The notes under the pieces are model-generated. The model did no database searches. It worked only from the letters and a program-made list of their open reading frames with translations, and was not told the origin of the DNA. Below are positions 26,424 to 34,983 of a DNA stretch of 64,000 nucleotides, piece by piece. Within the stretch, counting starts at the first letter, position 1. The number at the start of each line of letters is the position of its first letter. The position numbers and the translations under genes were made by a program. This DNA comes from Cytophagales bacterium (lineage in GTDB: Bacteria > Bacteroidota > Bacteroidia > Cytophagales > Spirosomataceae): the NCBI GenBank assembly GCA_013298125.1, contig JAAFJP010000005.1, positions 62,001 through 126,000 on the forward strand, read 5' to 3'.

Positions 26424-27121
26424 AGTTTTTTAAGAATTTCAAATCCTGTTATCATACTCAAAAAATTATTCCAACCTGCCTTGATAACTTGTAAAATATG
26501 TACGACAAAAAATAGTATAAAAGTAATTGTCAAAACAAAATGCTCCAACCTTGCGGCTTTGTAGCCTCCACAAATAGTCGTGAGCCAAGATAATTGCACA
26601 GGTCTAAAAATTGCCCAACCCGTTAAGATTGAACCAAAGCCCATCACTACTACGAGCGTATAAACGATTCGTTGGGCAGCATTATATTTATCTTGTGGAG
26701 GTACGGTTTTACTAATACCTAAATCATACAAAATCACTTGCCACGACTCTTTAAACGAAGATTTAGTGGGTAAAATAAATCGCCATTCACCCGAAATCGT
26801 CGTATATAAAACGTACAAAATTCCATTAATCGTAAACAACCACATCGTCGCAAAATGCCAAGACATTCCTTTTGCTAATTGTCCAGACAGCCCAAAGAAA
26901 TCATAAAATCCTTTTGGAAAAAACTTGAAAATAAGCGTGTCACCAATCTGGATTTTATAAATACCATTTGCCCAATAAATCAGCATTCCCGACCAAATCA
27001 TCACGAAAAGCAAAGGAAAATTAAGCCAATGAAACCAGCGAATGGCTAAGGGATGTTTGTCTTTGACGAGTATTTGTTTATTTTCTTTCATTTCTGAGGG
27101 CAAAGATGAGACAATATCCAA
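26420..27121 (-). CDS. Cytochrome b membrane subunit (electron donor to the Mo enzyme)
   Basis: A 233-residue protein with four hydrophobic helices and histidines suited to heme b ligation: AIRWFHWLNFPLLF, GMSWHFATMWLF, RLEHFVLTITFILFFVVHIL. It resembles the cytochrome b561/formate dehydrogenase gamma-type family and probably transfers electrons from the quinone pool to the Mo enzyme coded just downstream (4-bp overlap). An alternative start is the ATG at 27091 (MKENKQILVKDKHPL), which removes ten residues without membrane character. It is the first gene of the operon. Confidence 0.88.
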   Translation of the reverse strand: MDIVSSLPSEMKENKQILVKDKHPLAIRWFHWLNFPLLFVMIWSGMLIYWANGIYKIQIGDTLIFKFFPKGFYDFFGLSGQLAKGMSWHFATMWLFTINGILYVLYTTISGEWRFILPTKSSFKESWQVILYDLGISKTVPPQDKYNAAQRIVYTLVVVMGFGSILTGWAIFRPVQLSWLTTICGGYKAARLEHFVLTITFILFFVVHILQVIKAGWNNFLSMITGFEILKKL

Positions 27122-27180
27122 TGTCGAATAGTCGGATAGCTTTCAAATATACGAAAAATTAAGATTGGAGGTTGTAAGAA

Positions 27181-27215
27181 ACAAAAAGCCCCAACAAATA
27201 AATTTGAAGGGGCTT
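27181..27215 (-). terminator. Terminator after small gene
   Basis: Read on the minus strand, the stem AAGCCCC/GGGGCTT is followed by TTTTTGTTT, 19 bp after the stop codon of the 51-residue frame at 27234-27389. It supports transcription of that small gene. Confidence 0.75.
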
Positions 27216-27233
27216 CGTGCATTTTATGGATTG

Positions 27234-27389
27234 CTATCTTGTGGCAATGTTTAAATCGTTAGGCGTTAGGAAATTAAAGAAACGCTCTAACCAACTTTTT
27301 TCAGTCTGATTTTCAGACATTTTCGATACTTCTGTGCGGGCTTGTGACTTCGCCACAATCAATTCCGCCAATAACAAATCGTACTTCAT
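27234..27389 (-). CDS. Small 51-residue protein
   Basis: An intact frame (ATG at 27389, TAG at 27234) in what would otherwise be a 525-bp empty gap. It begins MKYDLLLAELIVAKSQARTE and contains SWLERFFNFLTPND: an amphipathic, mostly helical and mildly charged peptide without signal sequence. A terminator hairpin lies 19 bp downstream, and a TAAATTTG (-7 type, 27528-27521 on the minus strand) lies about 130 bp upstream, so the unit has its own signals. The function is not recognised. Confidence 0.6.
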   Translation of the reverse strand: MKYDLLLAELIVAKSQARTEVSKMSENQTEKSWLERFFNFLTPNDLNIATR

Positions 27390-27646
27390 AATTTTACTAT
27401 TTTCGTAGAGAGTGTTTGGTTTGTTTTAGTATTGAGCAAAACTTTATTAGTTTCTTGAAAATAAATTGAATACCAAATACTCTAATACTATGGTCTCAAT
27501 ACTAATTTTTAATCTTGACACAAATTTACAACCAAAATTTTCAATGTAGGTTAAAAATATAATTATTCTAATGCAAGTTCTTTATATTATACTATTTTAT
27601 TTGATTATTCCGTGAAAATGTAATAGGAATTAGAAACTTCATTACG

Positions 27647-28699
27647 TCATTTATGTTCATTCTGTATTTTTATCTTGTTGAAACCGACACTTAAGTTTGC
27701 TCGCCAAAGATTACCAATTAGATTACGTTCAGTTGCGTCTATTAAATATGCAATGTCTAAAGAAACTGTATTTTTGATTTTCACCCCAAGACCAGTTGTC
27801 AAAAAACTATTTCCGTAACCAACTTTTGTATTACTTGTTTGACCAAGTCTGACGGCAAAAGTATCATCGTACCAATATTCTGCCCCTATTGAAATGGAAT
27901 ACCCTTTATACTCATCTAATATCCCTTCACTGGGAAGCAATAATTTATTTACATCCGTTAAACCAACAGTCTTGTGTTTAGCACCCCAACGAATAAGTGC
28001 GGCTGTCCCAAATCTCAAATTAGTGGGCATAGGAAGATTGCCTAAACTCTCATAATTCACTTTACCACCAATATTAGAAAGATACACACCATAATCCATT
28101 CTAAATACTTTTGATTCATTCGTATTATGATGATACAAGCTAATATCAGCGGCAAGATTGGATGGAGCTGGAGCAACAAATCCTAAATTTGTTGGTAAGC
28201 CATCAAATAAAGATGATTTTATATATTTCAAACCAATCCCCATTGATAATTTAGGAAATAATTTTCTTGAATAATTAATGCCCAAAGTCCATTCATATGA
28301 TTTCACAGTCCCTAATGACTGACCATTTGAACCAATTAATGTCTCACTACCTCCATTAAAACGGGTAAAATTTGCGGAGAAAGTATTTTTATCGTCTAAT
28401 TTATAGAAAGCTGCAAAACGACGAAAATTAACATCATTGGTAACATTTCTTAACCATGGATTGTGAGGAGATAAAAATACTCCAAACTTTGTTTCAGCAA
28501 AAGCCGATTTAGAAGGATTGTAAAAGAAATCAGTAGCATCAGATGGGCTTGCTACACCAGCATCACCAGTTCCACCATGTCTTGCATCTGTCCCAATATT
28601 GAGAAATCCATAAGCGGGTCCAGTTAGCGTTGTGGTTGTTTGTGCCTGCACGTTAGCATTAAACAGAATTATTAAGAGCAGTGTAACGAGTTTTTTCAT
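27647..28699 (-). CDS. porV: PorV/PorQ-like T9SS outer-membrane protein
   Basis: A 350-residue precursor with a signal peptide (MKKLVTLLLIILFNANVQAQ) and a FadL-like 14-strand barrel of the PorV/PorQ family: FLNIGTDARHGGTGDAGVASPSDATDFFYNPSKSAF is the family N-terminus. PorV is the shuttle of the type IX secretion system, carrying cargo with C-terminal sorting signals from the translocon to the attachment complex. The start at 28699 is chosen because an upstream in-frame ATG (28744) adds 15 residues ahead of the signal peptide. It stands alone. PorV, PorQ and other paralogues cannot be told apart with certainty by eye. Confidence 0.82.
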   Translation of the reverse strand: MKKLVTLLLIILFNANVQAQTTTTLTGPAYGFLNIGTDARHGGTGDAGVASPSDATDFFYNPSKSAFAETKFGVFLSPHNPWLRNVTNDVNFRRFAAFYKLDDKNTFSANFTRFNGGSETLIGSNGQSLGTVKSYEWTLGINYSRKLFPKLSMGIGLKYIKSSLFDGLPTNLGFVAPAPSNLAADISLYHHNTNESKVFRMDYGVYLSNIGGKVNYESLGNLPMPTNLRFGTAALIRWGAKHKTVGLTDVNKLLLPSEGILDEYKGYSISIGAEYWYDDTFAVRLGQTSNTKVGYGNSFLTTGLGVKIKNTVSLDIAYLIDATERNLIGNLWRANLSVGFNKIKIQNEHK

Positions 28700-28801
28700 G
28701 ACTTTGGGCATTATTAAATTGATAGATTTTTCAAATAATACCACAGAAATAGTGCCAAGAAATATAGGATAATATTATCGAAACTCATGTTTGGTTATCT
28801 C

Positions 28802-29839
28802 TTAAACCATCGGTTCTTGTTGCGAAAGACAATGAAAACTCCCCTGCCCCCAAATAATATCAGTAGCATCCAAACCAATTACTTCACGACCTTTAAAAGC
28901 CTGAGAAAGAATATCCAAAGCAATATCATCATTTTTGCATTGATAGGTTGGTACAATGACTCCTGCATTACAAATCAAGAAGTTAGCATAAGAACCTGGC
29001 GTTCTGAAATCGTCAATTACTACGGGCGATGGCATGGGTAACTCAATGATATTCAATTGTTTACCGTTAAGCAAACGCATTTGTTTCATTAGTTTTAGAT
29101 TCTCATTCAAGACCTCATAATTTTCATCATCTTTATTATATTCTACTGCCGCCACGATGGTATCTTCATTGACAAATCGTGCGGTGTCGTCAATGTGTCC
29201 GTCAGTATCATCGCCCACGATGCCGTCATTGACCCACAAAATTTGCTCCACTCCATAATAATCACAGAGATATTCTTCGATTTGTCCTTGATTCAAATGT
29301 GGGTTTCTGTTCGGATTCAACAAACACGAACGACTGGTCAAAACTGCCCCCGCACCATTAAAATCAACCGAACCACCTTCCATGATAATATTGGGCGTAA
29401 CGTATTCTAAACCACGATATTCCGCAATTTTTACGGGCAATTTATCATCATCATCAAAGGGTGGATATTTCCCTCCCCAAGCGTTGTAATCCCAATTGAC
29501 AATCATCCGTTTTTGCGTTGCTGGATTAATTAAAAAGGCTGGTCCATGGTCACGACACCACGCATCGTTGGTAGGATTTATCAAGATTTCTATTTGCTTT
29601 TCGTCAATGTTATAATGAGATAATTGCCCTAAAATAAACTCTTTAAGTTGTTCATTATCAACATTTAAGCCCACTTTTTCGCCTTTTGAAATGGCTTTGA
29701 TAAATTGAAAATATTGAGGGTACATCTTCGCCAATTTATCATCTTGCCAAGAGTGGTCATTATGCGGAAACGTTAGCCATGTAGCCATGTGCGGATGCCA
29801 TTCGGCAGGGAAGAAAAAACCTTGTTGTTTGGGTGTCAT
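28802..29839 (-). CDS. aguA: Agmatine deiminase
   Basis: A 345-residue enzyme of the peptidyl-arginine deiminase (PAD_porph) fold that converts agmatine to N-carbamoylputrescine, a step to putrescine. The guanidine-modifying residues appear in NDAWCRDHGPAF, IMEGGSVDFNGAGAVL, DDTDGHIDDTARF and, near the C-terminus, GQGSFHCLSQQEP with the catalytic cysteine. Length is standard. Its 5' side has a long inverted repeat (29876-29982). No carbamoylputrescine amidohydrolase gene is adjacent; it may lie elsewhere. Confidence 0.92.
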   Translation of the reverse strand: MTPKQQGFFFPAEWHPHMATWLTFPHNDHSWQDDKLAKMYPQYFQFIKAISKGEKVGLNVDNEQLKEFILGQLSHYNIDEKQIEILINPTNDAWCRDHGPAFLINPATQKRMIVNWDYNAWGGKYPPFDDDDKLPVKIAEYRGLEYVTPNIIMEGGSVDFNGAGAVLTSRSCLLNPNRNPHLNQGQIEEYLCDYYGVEQILWVNDGIVGDDTDGHIDDTARFVNEDTIVAAVEYNKDDENYEVLNENLKLMKQMRLLNGKQLNIIELPMPSPVVIDDFRTPGSYANFLICNAGVIVPTYQCKNDDIALDILSQAFKGREVIGLDATDIIWGQGSFHCLSQQEPMV

Positions 29840-29875
29840 TTATTATTTTTTAAAATGAAATATTTGTTTGTCGTT

Positions 29876-29982
29876 GAGGTTACACAGAGAGCCACAGAGA
29901 AAAATGATCGAGAACCACAGAGGAAATCTACTTTAACTCTGTGGCTCTCATTTTACAACTCTGTGGCTCTCTGTGTAACCTC
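29876..29982. repeat. Inverted repeat in a divergent promoter region
   Basis: 24-bp perfect arms (GAGGTTACACAGAGAGCCAC and its continuation at 29876-29899, complement at 29959-29982) around a 59-bp loop that holds a second inner pair of CCACAGAG/CTCTGTGG words. It sits between two divergent genes, so it belongs to the leader or promoter region of one of them. Similar ACAGAG-rich repeats are known from many genomes. Confidence 0.85.
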
Positions 29983-30072
29983 ATACCCTTCTAAGATAGT
30001 CTCAAAATCGAGAAGGCGAAATTAGGGAAATTTTAGGGACAGTACAAATTAAGCGAAACCAGTCTTTTTTAG

Positions 30073-30080
30073 TAGATTTG
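30073..30080 (+). promoter_or_regulatory. Candidate -7 box for the S9 peptidase
   Basis: TAGATTTG matches TAnnTTTG exactly, 31 bp ahead of the ATG at 30111. A transcript from here would start near 30087, after the longer TTG start at 30078, which supports the ATG at 30111. A clear -33 TTTG is not seen. Confidence 0.45.
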
Positions 30081-30110
30081 TTTATTCGGAAATTTAGCAA
30101 CCATCAACAC

Positions 30111-32252
30111 ATGAAAAAACTATTATTCATTTGCCTCCTCATTACAAACCTGACTTACGCCCAAACGGGCAAAGAAAAAATCTTGGTAACAGACATGACC
30201 AAGATAAAACAAGTCAGTAACGTAACGATTTCCCCCGATGGGAAACGTGCCATTTATGCCCTCCGTACCAACGAATCCAACGAGACTGACAAATTAGATT
30301 TCGACTATCGTACTCATCTATGGATAACTGATTTTCAGACAGTTAAGCCCCTCACTCGTGGCTCAGAAAGCGTAGGCGGAGCATCGTGGAGTTCTGATAG
30401 CAAACAAATTGTTTTCACTCGAAATGTCAAGAAATTATCCCAAATTTTCATCATGCCCTTAGACGGTGGAGAGGCGTTGCAACTGACTGATTTTAAGTAC
30501 AGTACAAGCAATCCGCAGTGGTCGCCCGATGGCACGAAGATACTGTTTACGGTCAATGTTTCTTTCTCAGAATTATTGAAAGATACCCTCTTAAATCCTA
30601 CCAAAAGGCTACCTTCTTGGTCATTTGAAAAGGCGGGTTTTAAGAGTAATGATTTCTTGAAAACTGATAAAAAAATCAAAGCAAATCCAGATGGGAATTT
30701 GGATGAAATCAGAGCTTATTTGGACAAAGATATTGAAGACAAAAAAGCCAAGGTTTTTAGTCGAATGAACTTTCAGGGAGAGTCCACTACTGAGCCTGAA
30801 ATGAGGTTCAATTTACTCTTTGTGATTGAACCAAAAGAAGGGGCAAAACCTGTACAAATCACCAAGAGCTTTTGGTCATTTAATAATGCGAAGTGGTCGG
30901 CAGATGGCAAGAAAATTTATGCCGTTTGTGGACGAGATTCGCTACAACATCCTGACCGTGAACAAAATACAGCTATTGTCAGGATGAATCCAGACGGTTC
31001 AGAATTACGCCAATTAGTGGCTGAGAAAGGTATTTCGTACAACAACCCTACACTCTCGCCCGATGGTAAAATGATGGCTTTTACGATGTCTAAAATCGAG
31101 TGGCTGGGCTTCAATCAACTCTACATTTCCAATGCCGATGGTAGCAATCCAACACTCATTAATTTTGACCGTGCCAGCAATAATTTTGAGTGGTCAGCGG
31201 ATTCAAAATACGTTTATTTGGCAGTAAATTCAAACGGTGCAATTCCAGTTTATCGCCTTGATATTCAGACCAAAAAAGTAGAAAGATTATCAGATTTTGA
31301 CTCTGGAATTTCAGATTTTGATGTCAGCAAAGACCGTATCGTTTTCAGTAAAACCGAAGTCAAAAATCCATCAGAATTATACTCGGCAGATTTGATGATG
31401 AAAAATACCATAAAATTGAGTTCGCACAATGATAACTTCTTGAAAAACAAAGCATTAAGTTTTCCAGAAAAGAGAACATATGCCAACTCAAAAGGACAAA
31501 TGGTAGAATATTGGATAATGAAACCAAGTAATTTGGAGGCAGGGAAAAAATACCCATTACTCCTCAATATCCACGGAGGACCAACTGCCATGTGGGGACC
31601 GGGAGAGGCTTCGATGTGGCATGAATTTCAATATTTTTGTTCGCAAGGCTATGTCGTAGTCTATGCAAACCCCAGAGGTTCAGGAGGTTATGGAAAAGAT
31701 TTTCAATTTGCCAATTATCAAGATTGGGGAACTGGACCAACCGAAGACGTACTTGCTGCCGCTACTGATGCTGCCAACGAATCATGGGTTGATACGTCCC
31801 GACAAGTCATTACGGGCGGTTCGTATGCGGGCTATTTGACGGCTTGGATTATTGCCCACGACCATCGTTTCAAGGCAGCTTTTGCCCAACGTGGGGTCTA
31901 TGATTTGACCACTTTCATGGGCGAAGGCAACGCTTGGCGATTAGTCCCAAATTATTTTGGCGGTTATCCGTGGGAGAGTAAAACAAAGGATATTTTAGAA
32001 AGAGAATCGCCCTATACATACGTAGATAAAATCAAAACACCCTTCTTGATAAAACACGGAGAAAACGATTTGCGGACGGGCGTAATTCAGTCCGAAATGA
32101 TGTATAAGTCCTTGAAAATCATGGGAAAAGAAGTTGAGTACGTACGTATGCCAGGGGCTACGCACGAACTCTCACGCACAGGAAACGTCCGTCAGAAGAT
32201 AGATAGAATGTTGAGAATATATGAGTTTTTTGAGCGGTATATTGGTAGGTAG
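30111..32252 (+). CDS. S9-family serine peptidase (prolyl oligopeptidase type)
   Basis: A 713-residue exported peptidase. Residues 1-18 form a signal peptide (MKKLLFICLLITNLTYAQ), which argues for this ATG against a TTG 33 bp upstream. Residues about 25-430 form a beta-propeller of WD40/TolB-like blades (ISPDGKRAIYAL, WSSDSKQIVFT, WSPDGTKILF, LSPDGKMMAFT). Residues about 450-713 are an alpha/beta hydrolase with the serine in GGSYAGYLTAW, the aspartate in HGENDLRTG and the histidine in GATHELSRTG. It likely cleaves peptides in the periplasm. It ends in a hairpin shared with the convergent arfB gene. Confidence 0.93.
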   Translation: MKKLLFICLLITNLTYAQTGKEKILVTDMTKIKQVSNVTISPDGKRAIYALRTNESNETDKLDFDYRTHLWITDFQTVKPLTRGSESVGGASWSSDSKQIVFTRNVKKLSQIFIMPLDGGEALQLTDFKYSTSNPQWSPDGTKILFTVNVSFSELLKDTLLNPTKRLPSWSFEKAGFKSNDFLKTDKKIKANPDGNLDEIRAYLDKDIEDKKAKVFSRMNFQGESTTEPEMRFNLLFVIEPKEGAKPVQITKSFWSFNNAKWSADGKKIYAVCGRDSLQHPDREQNTAIVRMNPDGSELRQLVAEKGISYNNPTLSPDGKMMAFTMSKIEWLGFNQLYISNADGSNPTLINFDRASNNFEWSADSKYVYLAVNSNGAIPVYRLDIQTKKVERLSDFDSGISDFDVSKDRIVFSKTEVKNPSELYSADLMMKNTIKLSSHNDNFLKNKALSFPEKRTYANSKGQMVEYWIMKPSNLEAGKKYPLLLNIHGGPTAMWGPGEASMWHEFQYFCSQGYVVVYANPRGSGGYGKDFQFANYQDWGTGPTEDVLAAATDAANESWVDTSRQVITGGSYAGYLTAWIIAHDHRFKAAFAQRGVYDLTTFMGEGNAWRLVPNYFGGYPWESKTKDILERESPYTYVDKIKTPFLIKHGENDLRTGVIQSEMMYKSLKIMGKEVEYVRMPGATHELSRTGNVRQKIDRMLRIYEFFERYIGR

Positions 32253-32260
32253 ATTTTTTT

Positions 32261-32374
32261 GGGATTGGGTAATTAGGGATTGGGTAATTGGGGAATAGTT
32301 AAAATGTATCTCTTCGGAGAAACTCAAATTTTTCAAACCCCTAATCCCTAATTACCCAATCCCTAATCCCCTAA
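32261..32374. repeat. Long hairpin between convergent genes
   Basis: Arms made of GGGATTGGGTAATTAGGG words (32261-32293) and the complement (32338-32374), same family as 16653-16825. The right arm overlaps the arfB stop codon. Its position suggests service as a two-way terminator. Confidence 0.85.
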
Positions 32375-32787
32375 TAATCAACCTTCCCTCTACTTGCCTT
32401 TTTCTCAGAAGCCATTTTTTTATTCTTCAAACGTTCGGCAATCATAGTGGCAGTTGGCGTAACCTTTAATCTTTTCTTTGGAATCGTTAAAGCCTTGACT
32501 AACAGTTCCTTAAACTTTTTAATAACCGTATTTTTATTGCGTAGTTGCGTACGTTCTTCCTGAGAAACAATGATTAATTCTCCCTCTGAATTAATTTGAT
32601 TTTTGCATTTTTTCTGGATTAATTCTTTCTGAGATTCATCTAAAATATTAGAATTCAAAACGTTAAATCTCAATTCTACTTTGGTAGAAACTTTATTCAC
32701 ATTTTGCCCTCCTGCCCCTCCGCTACGTGAGGCTTGAAACTGAAATTCGGGCGAAAAATCTTCTTTTAATAATTCTGATAAATTCAT
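32371..32787 (-). CDS. arfB: Peptidyl-tRNA hydrolase ArfB (ribosome rescue)
   Basis: A 138-residue release-factor-like protein. The GGQ catalytic motif is within SRSGGAGGQNVNKVSTKVELRF, the family signature. The C-terminal tail is basic (LKNKKMASEKKASRGKVDY) and would thread into the mRNA channel of stalled ribosomes. There is no stop-codon recognition domain, which separates it from true release factors. I use the ATG at 32787 (MNLSELLKEDF); a TTG six codons upstream is the only longer alternative. ArfB hydrolyses peptidyl-tRNA on ribosomes stalled at the end of truncated mRNA. Confidence 0.93.
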   Translation of the reverse strand: MNLSELLKEDFSPEFQFQASRSGGAGGQNVNKVSTKVELRFNVLNSNILDESQKELIQKKCKNQINSEGELIIVSQEERTQLRNKNTVIKKFKELLVKALTIPKKRLKVTPTATMIAERLKNKKMASEKKASRGKVDY

Positions 32788-32929
32788 TTTCTGTAATACG
32801 GACAACCTTGTCCGTGGATATATTTCTACAAAGGTAAAGTCCTTATTTGATTCTATGATAAAAACCCAAGAATGATGTTCGGAAAATTGATTTCTTTTCT
32901 TTAAATTGAGGAATAAATCTCAACGAAAC

Positions 32930-33817
32930 ATGGCAATCCTCAGAACCCCCGATGAATGTTTTTCTAATCTGAAAGACTATCCATTTACCCCAAATTATAT
33001 CCAAATCGATGACCTCCGAATGCACTATCTTGATGAAGGTTCGCCCTCTGGAAAAGTCATATTACTCATGCACGGCGAGCCTACGTGGTCTTATCTGTAT
33101 CGTAAAATAATTCCGATTTTATCAAAAGAAGGATACAGAATAATTGCCCCAGATTTAATAGGTTTTGGTAAGTCCGACAAACCCTCAGAGTTTACGGATT
33201 ACTCCTATAAAAATCACGTAGAATGGATTACGAAATTCATAAAACTCATTGATATTCAGAATATTACCTTGTTTTGTCAAGATTGGGGAGGATTGATTGG
33301 ACTACGGATAGCGGCAGAAAATGAAGAGCGTTTTGCAGGAATAATCGCCAGTAATACAGGATTACCTACGGGCGACCAACCACCCTCAGATGCCTTTAAA
33401 CAATGGCAAGAATTTTCTCAGACAGTTCCAGTTTTTCCAACAGGAAATATCGTGAGCGGAGGAAGTTTTAGTCCACTTTCTGCCGAAGAAATAGCGGCTT
33501 ATAACGCACCATTTCCAGAAGAAAAATACAAAGCTGCGGCAAGAATATTTCCAAAATTAGTACCAACCATGCCCAATGACCCAGCATCAGAAGATAATCG
33601 TAAGGCATGGATGAGTTTAATGAAATGGCAAAAACCATTTCTGACCTGTTTTAGTGATTCAGACCCCATCACAAAAGGAGGTGACATGGTTTTGCAAGGT
33701 ATCATTCCAGGCACAAAAGGGCAACCACACACAACCATTGAAAAGGCAGGGCATTTTGTTCAAGAAGACAAGCCAGAAGAATTAGCGAAGATTATTTTAG
33801 AATTTATGAAAAAATAA
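32930..33817 (+). CDS. Haloalkane dehalogenase (HLD-I type)
   Basis: A 295-residue alpha/beta hydrolase that would split carbon-halogen bonds in haloalkanes with water. The N-terminus RTPDECFSNLKDYPFTPNY, the oxyanion region LMHGEPTWSYLYRKIIP, the nucleophile Asp with the halide-binding Trp in CQDWGGLIGLR, an acid Asp in FSDSDPITKG and the His in KAGHFVQED all match the DhlA-like subfamily. The ATG at 32930 gives the family N-terminus; the upstream in-frame ATG at 32906 adds eight residues. Real substrates may be natural halogenated compounds or simple esters. It is a single gene, next to the ICE boundary. Confidence 0.88.
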   Translation: MAILRTPDECFSNLKDYPFTPNYIQIDDLRMHYLDEGSPSGKVILLMHGEPTWSYLYRKIIPILSKEGYRIIAPDLIGFGKSDKPSEFTDYSYKNHVEWITKFIKLIDIQNITLFCQDWGGLIGLRIAAENEERFAGIIASNTGLPTGDQPPSDAFKQWQEFSQTVPVFPTGNIVSGGSFSPLSAEEIAAYNAPFPEEKYKAAARIFPKLVPTMPNDPASEDNRKAWMSLMKWQKPFLTCFSDSDPITKGGDMVLQGIIPGTKGQPHTTIEKAGHFVQEDKPEELAKIILEFMKK

Positions 33818-33892
33818 TTCAAGGACTAATCTTTTGAAAATCAAAACCTTAGAATTTATTTCTATTTTTTTTGAAATTTTATTTCCAAAAGG

Positions 33893-33924
33893 TTTGCACG
33901 GAAACCAAAAACGCCCTAATTTTG
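33893..33924 (+). promoter_or_regulatory. Bacteroidota-type promoter of the tRNA gene
   Basis: TTTG at 33893-33896, a 20-bp spacer and TAATTTTG at 33917-33924 fit the -33 TTTG / -7 TAnnTTTG consensus of the primary sigma factor in Bacteroidota exactly. Transcription would start near 33931, about 36 bp ahead of the tRNA. Confidence 0.8.
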
Positions 33925-33966
33925 CATCACAATAAAGGAACGAAGTTCTGGAATTGTTGAAAAAAG

Positions 33967-34038
<72 letters not shown>

Positions 34039-34060
34039 CTCTTTTAAGCATCAGTATATC

Positions 34061-34093
34061 AAGGAGTTACATTTATTTGTAACTCCTTTTTAT
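34061..34093 (+). terminator. Terminator after tRNA-Thr
   Basis: Perfect 10-bp stem AAGGAGTTAC/GTAACTCCTT with an 8-nt loop and a T-rich tail, 22 bp past the tRNA. If the element inserted at the tRNA 3' end, this terminator belongs to the element. Confidence 0.85.
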
Positions 34094-34111
34094 TTTGTAA
34101 AAATTTACTGG

Positions 34112-34130
34112 TTTACACAGAGTTTACACA
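34112..34130 (+). repeat. Two TTTACACA repeats one helical turn apart
   Basis: TTTACACA at 34112-34119 and 34123-34130, 11 bp apart start to start, close to the presumed attachment site. They could be binding sites for an excisionase or integrase; this is inference. Confidence 0.5.
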
Positions 34131-34540
34131 AATACCCTTTTCACGCCGTAAAACGGTGCATGAAAAATAAAATAAAATTTCTTTTCAAATTCTTGATTTT
34201 TTCTGTTTTAACCAATCTATTCTATTACACATTTCGATGTTTTTACATTTTCTGGATATTTCCACCTATTTTATCTTCAATAAATCAAGTACAATTTCAA
34301 TTTATAATCTTCAATTCAATCGACAGGGCAACCGTCTTAATGAACTTCCTTCTTTTTATCAATAACATTAGGGAAAGAATCGGAATAGTATAATTCTGAC
34401 TGATTATTAAACTTTACCCCATTTCATCCTATTTTCTGAACAGTTTATCACTACTTATAAAAGTTAATAAGTATCTCGGTTTTAATTAGCTATTTTATTT
34501 ATAAAATTTATAAATTATTTTAAACTTAAATTTTATAGAT

Positions 34541-34879
34541 ATGATTATTGAGAAAGAAACCCGTATTATTGACCTCACAGTTGAGCAATTATCTAAGGTG
34601 ATTGCAGAGTCGTTTGCTAACTCTCCCGTAACGGAAACACAAGAGGATGTACCGTTAAATGTAGAACAGGCTTGTCATTTTTTAGGAGATATGCCCAAGC
34701 CTACACTTTACTTCAAATGTACCAAAGGAGATATGCCTCATATCAAGCAAGGTGGTCGTTTGTATTTTTTCAAACGAGACCTTATCAACTGGCTACGAAA
34801 CTATACCGTTGTTTCACCCGAAACTAAGGCTGCCAATTTCCTTGACAACTTCAAAACAAATTTTAAAGCAAAAAAATAA
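34541..34879 (+). CDS. Excisionase-like helix-turn-helix protein
   Basis: A 112-residue cytoplasmic protein. The segment PLNVEQACHFLGDMPKPTLYFKCTKGDMPHIKQGGRLYFFKRDLINWLRNY has the winged-helix pattern of MerR/excisionase-type HTH_17 domains used for site-specific recombination and element control. The first 40 residues (EKETRIIDLTVEQLSKVIAESF) look like a helical extension found in Bacteroidota element proteins. It is the first gene inside the element and lies about 400 bp from the presumed attachment site, where an excision factor would be expected. It could instead be a regulator. Confidence 0.78.
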   Translation: MIIEKETRIIDLTVEQLSKVIAESFANSPVTETQEDVPLNVEQACHFLGDMPKPTLYFKCTKGDMPHIKQGGRLYFFKRDLINWLRNYTVVSPETKAANFLDNFKTNFKAKK

Positions 34880-34983
34880 GGCAACCTGTTCCCGCAGATT
34901 GCCTTGTAATTTCTTTTGTCAAAATAAGAATGTTGCTATTCCACTGTGAATTTAGCAAAATTCTGTTAAAATCATTTATCCCA

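Larger units (their letters stand above)
34039..34540. other. Element left end, no convincing gene
   Basis: 502 bp holding the tRNA terminator, two TTTACACA repeats and an inverted repeat CCGT/ACGG at about 34147-34157. A 77-codon ORF at 34160-34393 is rich in Phe and Ile and looks like AT-rich noise, so I do not annotate it as a gene. The last 45 bp carry the AT-rich leader motif described for other genes of this element. Confidence 0.5.

Noticed and set aside
34160..34393. 77-codon frame near the element left end
   Set aside because: Composition is dominated by Phe, Ile and Asn as expected from AT-rich noise, with no recognisable motif or leader.
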